64,000 nt of DNA, from positions 682,001-746,000 of the forward strand of contig JADKBV010000011.1 in assembly GCA_016714895.1 (NCBI GenBank), given 5' to 3'. This stretch comes from Saprospiraceae bacterium. Its GTDB lineage: Bacteria > Bacteroidota > Bacteroidia > Chitinophagales > Saprospiraceae. This document shows, one piece after another, positions 19,017 through 26,866 of the stretch. Each line of letters begins with the position of its first letter. The stretch's first letter is position 1. The notes beneath the pieces are model-generated. The model worked only from the letters and a program-made list of their open reading frames with translations, did not search any database and had not been told where the DNA came from. The position numbers and the translations under genes were made by a program.

Positions 19017-19631
19017 ATGAAACTATATCTTTTTTTGTTTCTTTTCCTGTCAATGAATTGTTCTTCTCAAAACCCAAAAAATCCTTCTCCTTAACCTGAA
19101 TTCCGCATTAGACTTTGTCATGAGAGAAGATATGACAAAATAGTTATGAGGCTCGGTCTCGTCTTAAGGACGAGATTATCCGCAGATGCAGCCATAGCTG
19201 CATTGAGGAAGAAAAAATGAGAACCGAAGTAAATATGAAGTCAGATTTTTTCGCAATAAATTTCTAATTCGGATTTCAGGTTTAATGAATTGTATGAAGG
19301 ATCGTATTATAAAACCGAAAAAACCTTTGGAGTATATAAAATCAAACGTACAAAAAATGAACAGATCGAACACGTTGTCAAAAGCAAACTTAAAATAGCA
19401 TTTACCCTGACCTGGACGGAAGATTGTAACTGCGAACTAAGGTTTTCAGAGGTTCTGGAAAACGGTATTGGTCATGACTTTGAAACCATGTTGAAGGATG
19501 TCGTCAGAACGGAAAAAATTTATGATATCAAAAGGGATTCAACACAAAAAATTATATCCTACAAAGTCAAAACGACTTCCAATCAACACGACTCAACCGA
19601 TATTGAAGAATTTTTTGTGGACACCGAATAA
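19017..19631 (+). pseudogene. Small lipoprotein gene interrupted by an inverted-repeat element
   Basis: The 5' part encodes MKLYLFLFLFLSMNCSSQNP, a lipoprotein signal (LSMNC) followed by stop at 19092-19094. The 3' part (frame of 19281-19631) encodes NELYEGSYYKTEKTFGVYKI through DIEEFFVDTE, a soluble domain lacking an export signal. Between them lies a 188-bp element with terminal inverted repeats. Removing the element and one TTA copy leaves the two parts off by one base, so either the A6 run at 19076-19081 is miscounted or the gene has decayed further. Function not recognised. Confidence 0.55.
19094..19281. mobile_element. MITE-like element, 188 bp
   Basis: The ends ACCTGAATTCCGCATTAGA and TCTAATTCGGATTTCAGGT are inverted repeats with two mismatches in 19. 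TTA (up to TTAA) occurs directly on both sides (19091 and 19282), fitting a target duplication. The inside has three further pairings: TTGTCAT/ATGACAA, CTCGTC/GACGAG and ATGCAGC/GCTGCAT. It has no coding capacity, so it would be moved by a transposase encoded elsewhere. Confidence 0.6.
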
Positions 19632-19634
19632 ACC

Positions 19635-21074
19635 TTACCAACTAAGGTTTTTGCGTATTTCCAGTGATATTCCTTTGTGGCTGTATGTTTCTGACAATCC
19701 ATAGGCAGAACGCAACACCTGGTTCAAATCTCTTTGATATATGAGTCCCATCCTGATTTCGTAATCTTTAAAGGCATAAAGGGTCATGTCAATTCCGCCA
19801 GACCAGGACAACATGCGGGATGTTTTCATAAAGGTCTCAAAAAGCGCTTTGTCTTTGTAGATCATCCGGCCATCCGGTCCAATATGAATGCCCTGATAAC
19901 GCTGCAAAAAGGTCAGCTGAAGTCCCAACGATGGTTCTATCCTGAGTTTTCCCAACGTCAGGTGATATCGCATCACAACCGGTATACTCCACCGTGTAAG
20001 GCTGTTGGGTGAATAAATCTGATAACCAGTTGTTTTAGTCTGCCTGACATTGCCGGCAAAAAACTCTGTTCCACTGAGGCTGGTGTAATAAAAAGCGCTG
20101 TCGGAAGGGATGTCATTCACCGTTTGTCTGACGTCGCGCGCAATCACCACTTCATTGATTTTTTGATACTGAAGACCGGCACCAAGACTGAAAGATGTAT
20201 TCAGTTTTCTGTTGATCAAAAGAGAAGAAGTCATACTTTCTTTTACACTTTCGATATTTTGCCGGTTTTGTTTCCAGGTGTCACCGTCAGGATGTAAGCT
20301 CTCTGATTTTTTGGCCGCCTGAGCCAACATAAAGTTTGCCGTGACAAACCATTTTTGTGGGACGTATGGTTGTATACCTGATGGTTTTACGAAAAAATAT
20401 TCCGGCGTTTTAACTTTATTTTCCGTCAAAGAAACTACCTCTTTTTCTTTTGAAAACAGGTGAGGAAGTTGTTTTTCCAAAGAGATTTTTGCCTCCCTTT
20501 TTTCTGATAAAATTTCGGTTTTATCTGGTGATCCTAATTCAGTAGAAAATGACTTTGTTTCATCAGGATTTCCACTTTTATTTTGACCATTATCACTTCT
20601 ATTTTTGTCAAAATCAGTGCCGAATAGGATCTCCGCATTTTGGGTGATATTTTTTGAAACATTCGTACCTGCAATCTTCGTTCCGCCTATATATTCATTG
20701 GCCTTCAGGTCACTTTGACCTTTTGTATTTTTTGTGGTTGAAAGGGTTTTTTCCGGTCTGTTTTGCTGGTTTTGATCCTGATTAATCTCCGGATTTTTTG
20801 ATGTGGTGACAGGTTGATTGCCGACCACTTCATTTATGGTTGTTGAGGTGATTGATTTGGGTGAATCAGTCGATGATTCTGACACATTGTTCCGATCCAT
20901 AAACATCCATGCGCCAGTTGCAACCACCACCAGAATCAGCCAGAAAAAGAAGATTCTGTTTTTGCGTTTTTTTGGAGGCAATAAAGGTTCGATATCCTGC
21001 CACATTTGGTCTTTGTCCCAAGAAGGAACCGGTGTTTCAAAGGCCTTTTTTATGTTTTGCTGAAAATTTTCCAT
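19635..21074 (-). CDS. Anti-sigma-like membrane protein with C-terminal beta-barrel region
   Basis: N-terminal ~45 residues are cytoplasmic (SWDKDQMWQDIEPLLPPKKRK, like zinc-less anti-sigma factors of Bacteroidota), then one membrane helix (IFFFWLILVVVATGAWMFM), a ~170-residue Ser/Thr/Asn/Lys-rich linker, and a C-terminal half with barrel-like strands (LNTSFSLGAGLQYQKIN, LRIEPSLGLQLTFLQ, YEIRMGLIYQRDLNQ). It starts 10 nt after the ECF sigma gene on the same strand, the classical sigma/anti-sigma arrangement. Likely role: holds the sigma factor and senses an envelope signal. One inner-membrane helix plus barrel-like strands in one chain is hard to place in one membrane. Confidence 0.65.
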   Translation of the reverse strand: MENFQQNIKKAFETPVPSWDKDQMWQDIEPLLPPKKRKNRIFFFWLILVVVATGAWMFMDRNNVSESSTDSPKSITSTTINEVVGNQPVTTSKNPEINQDQNQQNRPEKTLSTTKNTKGQSDLKANEYIGGTKIAGTNVSKNITQNAEILFGTDFDKNRSDNGQNKSGNPDETKSFSTELGSPDKTEILSEKREAKISLEKQLPHLFSKEKEVVSLTENKVKTPEYFFVKPSGIQPYVPQKWFVTANFMLAQAAKKSESLHPDGDTWKQNRQNIESVKESMTSSLLINRKLNTSFSLGAGLQYQKINEVVIARDVRQTVNDIPSDSAFYYTSLSGTEFFAGNVRQTKTTGYQIYSPNSLTRWSIPVVMRYHLTLGKLRIEPSLGLQLTFLQRYQGIHIGPDGRMIYKDKALFETFMKTSRMLSWSGGIDMTLYAFKDYEIRMGLIYQRDLNQVLRSAYGLSETYSHKGISLEIRKNLSW

Positions 21075-21084
21075 GTGTCTTTGT

Positions 21085-21630
21085 TTAAAAAAATAATGCT
21101 GCTTTCCAATTGATTCTGAGTTGGTCTTTGGCCCTCGATAGCCGCGACCTGGAAGACGATTCCTGTATGTTCAGGAGAGTCGCGATTTCTTTGTGTGACA
21201 ATTCATCATAATAATACAATTGAATGATCATTCGGTGCTCTTCAGGAAGGTTGTCGATTTTTTGTCGCAATACTTCCGGAGAAAAGTTTTCATCTTCGTA
21301 CTCTTTTTGAAAAGGCAAAATCACCTCATCAATGTCATATTGGATGACCATTTTTTTATGCTTTCGCAAAAAAGATATGGCTTCATGAATACAGATTTTT
21401 TTGGACCAGGTGGTGATACCGGACTTTTCGACATCATAACCTGCCAGATTGTAAAAGATGCGGACAAAAGTGTTCTGAACGACATCTTTGGCAAAATCCA
21501 TGTCTCTGGTATATCGGTAAGCTACCGCCATCAGCTCGTCTGAGAGACAGAGATAGAGGTGCTTTTGGGCACTTCTGTCTCCGTCTAAACATTTTTGGAT
21601 GATGTCGTACATATTTGTTCCGCCACTCAT
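21085..21630 (-). CDS. ECF-type RNA polymerase sigma factor
   Basis: Sigma-70 family, extracytoplasmic-function type, 181 residues. Region 2 covers YRYTRDMDFAKDVVQNTFVR, and region 4 covers LPEEHRMIIQLYYYDELSHK through LLNIQESSSRSRLSRAKDQL. Start could be the internal Met at 21612 (MYDIIQKC). It is the middle gene of an operon lipoprotein - sigma - anti-sigma-like protein, with spacings of 27 and 10 nt. It probably controls envelope or surface-protein genes, possibly its own operon. Confidence 0.9.
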   Translation of the reverse strand: MSGGTNMYDIIQKCLDGDRSAQKHLYLCLSDELMAVAYRYTRDMDFAKDVVQNTFVRIFYNLAGYDVEKSGITTWSKKICIHEAISFLRKHKKMVIQYDIDEVILPFQKEYEDENFSPEVLRQKIDNLPEEHRMIIQLYYYDELSHKEIATLLNIQESSSRSRLSRAKDQLRINWKAALFF

Positions 21631-21657
21631 AATTTGCTGGTAATCGTTGGTAAAAGT

Positions 21658-23088
21658 TTATGGCAAATTGATTACAAAATTTCCTGTCACCGGAAGGGGG
21701 ATAACCGCACCTGCTGCCTGCCCGGTAAGATCACCCGAAAAGTTGCCTTTGATGATTTTGGCATCCTGTTGGGTGTACGTGACGGTGAGCACATCGGTGG
21801 CACTTTGATTAAAACTATAGGTTTCGCCGACTTGTCCTCCCTGAAAAGTGAAGTTTTTGATTTTATTACCTCCGCTGGTGTAATCGGGAATAGTGAACTT
21901 CAAAAACCCTGTGTTTGCGGTTGGGTTTTGTGATGAAATCAAGGTTCCGTTGGCATCAATCAAACCGTCAGTGATCTCATAATAATAAGATTTTAAACCG
22001 ACAGACCATTGAACATAAGGTTTTTCAGTCAGGTCCCTGGCACAAACTGTAATACTTCCTAAATCCTGATTTGGCGAGGTAATTTCGTAGGTTAACACAT
22101 CTGAAACTTTGTTGTTGCCAAAATCCGTGATGGTAAAAGTTACTATCCATGGCTGATTCTGATTGACCTTTTTGATACAATAATTTCTGGTCCACCAAAA
22201 GAAGTTTGACACACTTGCTGCATCAAAAGAAAAAGTCTGATTGCCTTTGGTGATGGTGCCTGCCATTTTTCCGTTTGTGACAACCGATCCGTTGCACTGT
22301 AAACCATAGGCAAGGAAACCTACTTCCATTTCGGCTGCTTCATCTGTTACAGGGTTGGCTTTATTTATGAGAGGTAGTTGTACATCTTCGGTAAACGGAC
22401 CGATCAATTCAGCCGGAAAACCACCTAATATAGTGACTTCATTTTTATTCAGAAGGCGGGGTTGACATAATTCCTGAATTGCGATGTAATAAAATTCCTG
22501 ATCTTTTGGCATCAACAATTCGTAATATCCGTTTTCATCGGTGGTTACACCATCGCCTTGAGATTCATAGGTAAAAGGTGCTACTTCTACGATATCATAC
22601 AACAAAATAATGTCTGCATTGGCGGGATTTCCCATCGGATCGGTGATGTACCCGGACACGACGATGAGATCATTACTTCCCGGATTTTGCAGGTATTCCT
22701 GTTTGGAACTAAACATTTCATTTTCAGTCAATGTAATGGTGCCGATGTCTGATTTTCCAAAATTTTCGTGAACGCGTTTGGCCGTAATTTCATTGTTTTG
22801 TTTTACGGCAAACGTCACATGGGCATCTTTATCTAAAGGAATGTTGAGGGTATTAAAAGCACCGGCAACATCTGTAGTGACAGAACCGACGAGTTTTTCG
22901 TGTTGATAAACCTCCACTTTGGTTCCGGCTACCACACCGTTTATATCCTTAACGATTCCTTTAAAAAGTGCACCTTCAATTTCTTTAGGATCTTCGGTCT
23001 CCGTTTCATCGATAGGAATCAGAGACTCTTTTCTGCATGAAGATAAAGAGATAAAGACTAATAGAGCAAATATAAAAAAGTTTTTCAT
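21658..23088 (-). CDS. Lipoprotein with carboxypeptidase-regulatory-like domains
   Basis: SPII signal (FFIFALLVFISLSSC, lipobox LSSC) starting at the Met at 23088; the ORF to 23130 adds 14 residues. Two Ig-like CarboxypepD_reg domains are visible: FKGIVKDINGVVAGTKVEVY ... AFNTLNIP (residues ~40-110) and VSGYITDPMGNPANADIILL ... DENGYYELLMP (residues ~140-205). The remaining ~260 residues are beta-rich and unassigned. It is the first gene of the operon that includes the ECF sigma factor 27 nt downstream. Predicted to sit on the outer membrane; ligand unknown. Confidence 0.75.
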   Translation of the reverse strand: MKNFFIFALLVFISLSSCRKESLIPIDETETEDPKEIEGALFKGIVKDINGVVAGTKVEVYQHEKLVGSVTTDVAGAFNTLNIPLDKDAHVTFAVKQNNEITAKRVHENFGKSDIGTITLTENEMFSSKQEYLQNPGSNDLIVVSGYITDPMGNPANADIILLYDIVEVAPFTYESQGDGVTTDENGYYELLMPKDQEFYYIAIQELCQPRLLNKNEVTILGGFPAELIGPFTEDVQLPLINKANPVTDEAAEMEVGFLAYGLQCNGSVVTNGKMAGTITKGNQTFSFDAASVSNFFWWTRNYCIKKVNQNQPWIVTFTITDFGNNKVSDVLTYEITSPNQDLGSITVCARDLTEKPYVQWSVGLKSYYYEITDGLIDANGTLISSQNPTANTGFLKFTIPDYTSGGNKIKNFTFQGGQVGETYSFNQSATDVLTVTYTQQDAKIIKGNFSGDLTGQAAGAVIPLPVTGNFVINLP

Positions 23089-23222
23089 TATTTTATTTTT
23101 TATGAATGTGAAAGGAAAATATTCAATCACGATCGATCGTAGCCTTCTATAAGCATGAAAGGTAAAAAACGTTGCAGGAAATAATATTTTTTTTCAGTAT
23201 TTTTTCAGATATATAAGTGTTC

Positions 23223-23239
23223 TGTGATAGTATATCACA
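23223..23239. promoter_or_regulatory. Palindrome TGTGATA-GTA-TATCACA
   Basis: A perfect 7-bp inverted repeat with a 3-base centre, 135 nt upstream of the lipoprotein start at 23088. The half-sites resemble CRP/FNR-type TGTGA...TCACA but with a 7-base rather than 6-base spacer. It could equally be a random palindrome next to the adjacent terminator. Confidence 0.25.
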
Positions 23240-23275
23240 AAAAAAGGCATTGAATACATAATTTCAATGCCTTTT
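23239..23275 (-). terminator. Intrinsic terminator of the MbnP/di-haem operon
   Basis: AAAAGGCATTGAA (23242-23254) pairs with TTCAATGCCTTTT (23263-23275), a 13-bp perfect stem with an 8-nt loop. On the minus strand it is followed by a T run, the signature of an intrinsic terminator for the operon ending at 23591. A small inverted-repeat element now separates the stop codon from this terminator. Confidence 0.65.
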
Positions 23276-23285
23276 GTTTTATTAC

Positions 23286-23542
23286 ATACGTAGGGTCTGC
23301 TGAAAAAGTCAGCAATGAATCAGATTCAATGCGAAGGCAAAGAAGATGTATAAAAATACCTCGATTTGCCTTCAACGCAGAAGATGGTTTATGCGGGCTA
23401 ACAAAAAACAATTTTAGTAAGGAAGTTAAATGCACGAAAATTAAATAAAATGTTGGAAAAGTAATGCACTTACATGCATCAAAATTGAACATAAGATTTT
23501 GATTATTAATATTTTTTGTGCTTTTCAGCAGACCCTATGTAT
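23286..23542. mobile_element. MITE-like element with AGGGTCTGCTGAAAA termini
   Basis: ATACGTAGGGTCTGCTGAAAA (23286-23306) and TTTTCAGCAGACCCTATGTAT (23522-23542) are inverted repeats with one mismatch in 21. The core from AGGGTCT to AGACCCT is 245 bp. Termini of this form occur in IS1182/IS4-type elements, but no transposase is encoded; the minus-strand ORF inside has no recognisable motifs. The palindromic outer bases (ACGTA/TATGT) may be the target site. It lies between the last di-haem gene and its terminator, so it is presumably transcribed with the operon. Confidence 0.6.
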
Positions 23543-23590
23543 TTTTTTATCTTCTAAAATATAATCATATTTACAAAACCAAACCCTTTT

Positions 23591-24664
23591 TTATTCCGCA
23601 TAAGCCGGATTGGTTAGAAATGTAGGATCACTTAATGTTTTCAAAAAGGCTACCAGGTCCTTTTTTTCCTGATCGTCCAAAAACAATCCTCTGGTAATGG
23701 TCGGAGCGATCAAAGGGGAGACTGTGGATGACATTTTTACACCGGAATGATAATGGTCTATTACCTCTTCCAAAGTTTTAAATCTACCATCGTGCATATA
23801 AGGAGCAGTTTGGGCAATATTGCGCAGAGAAGGTATCAGGAAGGTTGCTCTGTCCCCGACATTTTTGGTAACCTCTTCTCTTCCCAAATCTGTAAAGGCA
23901 GCATCGGTATCCAATCCGTTATTCATAAACTCTCCGTTTTCAAAATTCGGACCACTATGACAATGGGCACAATCTGCTCCTGACAATTCCGGAAAAAACG
24001 GATTGTATTCGGTAAAAAACAATTTTCTGCCACGTTCTTCACTTTCCGTGAGGGTGGCTTTACCTGCTAAAAACTGATCGTATTTTGAATCAAAAGATAC
24101 GATCGTCATCATAAATTGTTCAAGAGCCAGACTGATTTTTTCAGATGTGATTTCTTCATTTCCAAAAGCTCTGATAAACTGATCTGTAAATTTAGGGTTT
24201 TTTTTAAGTTTTTTGACCACATTTTCAAGGGTTTCATGCATTTCCAAAGGATCCTGAATGGGTAGTAATGATTGTTCTCTTAAGGTTGCTGCTCTTCCAT
24301 CCCAAAAAAATCCCGATTGTCGCCAGGCAAGATTAAATACCGGCATGGCCTGTCTTTTTCCTTTTAATCCATCCACACCTATAGAAAATTGATTTTGATC
24401 TGAAAATCCGGTGGTCTGAAGGTGGCAACCGGCACAAGCTTGTTTTCCGTTTTTGGACAATGACTTTTCATAAAACAACATCTTACCCAATTGTACACCT
24501 TCAAGGGTTAACGTATTATCGGAAGGAAGTCCGGGATCACCAAAACTTTCCGGATACACAAACGAATAGGGTGTCGGATCATATACAGCAGAAACCTTTT
24601 CTTCCGACTCACAAGATGTCAGCAAAATAAAAACCATCGCGATAAAAAAGGCGATTTTGTTCAT
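23591..24664 (-). CDS. Di-haem cytochrome c peroxidase family lipoprotein (MauG/MbnH-like), second copy
   Basis: SPII signal (FFIAMVFILLTSC, lipobox LLTSC), then two haem c sites: CAGCH near residue 75 and CAHCH near residue 220. Family landmarks include SKNGKQACAGCH, FWDGRAATL and MHDGRFKTLEEVIDHY. Start at 24664 (MNKIAFF) avoids overlap with the upstream gene and begins the signal peptide. It is the last gene of the operon MbnP-like - di-haem - di-haem. CCP-family proteins either reduce peroxide or, like MauG and MbnH, oxidise a protein residue; the operon favours the second role, as inference. Confidence 0.88.
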   Translation of the reverse strand: MNKIAFFIAMVFILLTSCESEEKVSAVYDPTPYSFVYPESFGDPGLPSDNTLTLEGVQLGKMLFYEKSLSKNGKQACAGCHLQTTGFSDQNQFSIGVDGLKGKRQAMPVFNLAWRQSGFFWDGRAATLREQSLLPIQDPLEMHETLENVVKKLKKNPKFTDQFIRAFGNEEITSEKISLALEQFMMTIVSFDSKYDQFLAGKATLTESEERGRKLFFTEYNPFFPELSGADCAHCHSGPNFENGEFMNNGLDTDAAFTDLGREEVTKNVGDRATFLIPSLRNIAQTAPYMHDGRFKTLEEVIDHYHSGVKMSSTVSPLIAPTITRGLFLDDQEKKDLVAFLKTLSDPTFLTNPAYAE

Positions 24665-24677
24665 GGTATAAAACATT

Positions 24678-25697
24678 TTATTCTGCAAAATATGGATTAG
24701 AAATAAGGGTGTAATCGTCCAGCGTCCTCAGGAAAGAGATCAGCGCTTTTTTTTCTGTATCATTCAATCCTAAAGGTCTGATCAACGGACTTTTGTTTTT
24801 ATGGGGTTTACCTCCGCTATTGTAATGTTCAATGACATCGACCAAAGTAGCCAAAGATCCATCGTGCATATAGGGAGCTGTAAAACCGGTGTTTCTGAGT
24901 CCGGGTGTTTTAAACAGAGCCAGGTCTGATTCCTTTTGGGTCAGTCGGTAACGTCCGGGGTTCAGATATGATTCATATAATCCGTTGTTTTTAAACCCAT
25001 AATCGGTAAAATTAAATCCGCTGTGGCATTCGCTGCAATTTGTCCGGTCACTGAAAAAAAGTTCTTTACCCGACGATTCTTCAGTTGTTAATGAGGTTTT
25101 ACCTTCAATAAATTGGTCGTATTTACTATTTCCGCTTATCAGGCTGCGTTCAAAGGTGCTGATGCTTCTGGTAATCGTAAACGGGTCCAAAGTTCTGCCG
25201 TAGGCTTTTTTTGCCATTTCCTGATATGTCGTATCTGATGAAAGTCTTTCAGCAATTTGTACGATGTTAAAACCAAATTCATTGTGTTCCTGAATCGGGA
25301 CCAATACCTGCATTTCCAACGTAGGAAGTCCGCCTTCCCGGGTTAAATACGGGTGAAAGGCAACATTGGCTAATGAAGGAGAATTGGTCGTTCCCGCTCT
25401 TCCAAAAACCCCGGGAGTCAAAGGTTTATTATCGGCAAAAGCATAAGATATTTTATGGCAGCTTGCGCAACTGATGGTGGAGTCTATAGATAACCGTTTG
25501 TCAAAAAAAAGTTTTTTACCCATGATCCATCTTTCAGTACTGAAACCATTTTCGACGGGAAAGTTGATCGTTGGAAAATGTGGCGGTAAAACAATGTTTT
25601 GCAAAATGTAGGATGTTGGTTCAGGGACTATATCCTCATCAGAACAAGCAAAAAAACTTGTTATGAAACAAAATATAATTGCCGTTCTGACACCCAT
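24678..25697 (-). CDS. Di-haem cytochrome c peroxidase family lipoprotein (MauG/MbnH-like), first copy
   Basis: SPII signal (TAIIFCFITSFFAC), two haem sites (CASCH near residue 80 and CSECH near residue 225), and the family motifs RAGTTNSPSLANVAFHP, YMHDGSLATLVDVIEHYNSG. Roughly the same length and order as the downstream copy but clearly divergent, so not a recent duplication. It lies 6 nt from the MbnP-like gene. Known biology: MbnH, a di-haem CCP homologue, oxidises a tryptophan of its partner MbnP to kynurenine. The same reaction here is a proposal based on gene order. Confidence 0.88.
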   Translation of the reverse strand: MGVRTAIIFCFITSFFACSDEDIVPEPTSYILQNIVLPPHFPTINFPVENGFSTERWIMGKKLFFDKRLSIDSTISCASCHKISYAFADNKPLTPGVFGRAGTTNSPSLANVAFHPYLTREGGLPTLEMQVLVPIQEHNEFGFNIVQIAERLSSDTTYQEMAKKAYGRTLDPFTITRSISTFERSLISGNSKYDQFIEGKTSLTTEESSGKELFFSDRTNCSECHSGFNFTDYGFKNNGLYESYLNPGRYRLTQKESDLALFKTPGLRNTGFTAPYMHDGSLATLVDVIEHYNSGGKPHKNKSPLIRPLGLNDTEKKALISFLRTLDDYTLISNPYFAE

Positions 25698-25703
25698 GTT
25701 TTG

Positions 25704-26672
25704 TTATGGTTTGACCAATTTTCCCTGACCGGTTAGCTGGCCGGATTGGAAAAGGTCGATGGTATACAATCCTGCGTGCTCAATCCACAATTCATTGGAT
25801 AAGGCCGGTTGAAGGATCTGACTTACTTCTTTGCCTGTTATATCTCTGAGGACAAGTTTTGCTTGTACGATTTGTTCCTCTGTCAACGTAATGGTGATTT
25901 TATTGTCAGAAACAGGATTCGGATACATTTTTAAATCTGCCGGATAAACATTTTTTACAGAAGATGTAGTCGGGCTTGCGGTGAAGATTTGATGGTTAAA
26001 ATTGTCCATGAGCGGCAAAATTTCTTTATTGCTGCCATGAACAAATACAATTTTGTCCATATTGATGCCCGTAAATGCGTCAGCATAATCTGCATCTATA
26101 CTGACGACGATGGCTCCGTTTCTGTTTTCACCTTTGGTCACGATCGTCCTTGGTTTATAAAATTGATTTCCCAAAGCATGTAACTGATATTCAAATTGCA
26201 GCGATGATCCTGACAGTCCTTCTAAAGCGACAAATCTGTATCCTGCTGCCCAGCCCCAATGCATATCCGGAAATCTGGGTGCAAGTGGATGTCCTGCAGG
26301 CCATAAAGTCGGGTCAGCGTGGTTATTGACAGAATCCACACCAATAGAAAACGTGATGGAGTCAAGAACCTGGATGGGGTAGTCTCCTAATAATTCGTTC
26401 ACTTTTTGAGCGTTGGAAACCAAAATATATTTATTTTTAATGTTGGTAATTTGTCCTCCGTCATGATGTAGTCTGATAGAAGAAATATAATAATCCAATC
26501 TTGATATGGTAAATTTCGAACCAAGGTCATTGGTGCCTGAATCACCTATTGTCAGGGTTTGATCACCCAAAAAATGATTCACTTGAAAATAAACTTCTTT
26601 TTGACCATATGATTTTACAAACAGAATGGTCAAAAGTACCAGGAAAAAGGATTTTTTAAATAATCGTGTCAT
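25704..26672 (-). CDS. MbnP-like protein with T9SS sorting domain
   Basis: Signal peptide (SFFLVLLTILFVKSYGQ), then an MbnP-like beta domain: EVYFQVNHFLGDQTLTIGD, FTISRLDYYISSIRLHHDGG, DSITFSIGVDSVNNHADPT, FPDMHWGWAAGYRFVALEG. After about residue 235 comes a type A sorting domain (MYPNPVSDNKITITLTEEQI ... LVLRDITGKEVSQ). MbnP proteins bind copper and are modified by a di-haem partner; two such partners follow in the same operon. The MHWGW segment holds candidate Trp residues for modification, not verifiable here. The T9SS tag means the protein should leave the periplasm, so modification would have to occur before or at the outer membrane. Confidence 0.82.
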   Translation of the reverse strand: MTRLFKKSFFLVLLTILFVKSYGQKEVYFQVNHFLGDQTLTIGDSGTNDLGSKFTISRLDYYISSIRLHHDGGQITNIKNKYILVSNAQKVNELLGDYPIQVLDSITFSIGVDSVNNHADPTLWPAGHPLAPRFPDMHWGWAAGYRFVALEGLSGSSLQFEYQLHALGNQFYKPRTIVTKGENRNGAIVVSIDADYADAFTGINMDKIVFVHGSNKEILPLMDNFNHQIFTASPTTSSVKNVYPADLKMYPNPVSDNKITITLTEEQIVQAKLVLRDITGKEVSQILQPALSNELWIEHAGLYTIDLFQSGQLTGQGKLVKP

Positions 26673-26866
26673 GCTATATGTTTAAACGGTTAAGGCTGTA
26701 GAAATACCCTGATATAACGGCTGGCCGCATCAGGGAGGTAAAAATACTACCTGGACAGCTTATTTATATTCTTTTACTGAAAATAAATATTTATTTCAGC
26801 TTTAACAGGCTGTTTAAAGTCCTTATTTGGATATTTTGAATACTTTTTTGGTTTTTTTAAAAATGA

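Noticed and set aside
23223..23239. Firm CRP-binding site
   Set aside because: The half-sites resemble TGTGA/TCACA but the spacer is 7 rather than 6 bases and it is beside a terminator; kept only as a low-confidence palindrome.
23235..23492. 85-residue ORF inside the AGGGTCTGC element
   Set aside because: No transposase motif and composition of non-coding DNA; it crosses the terminator hairpin and the element's left terminus.
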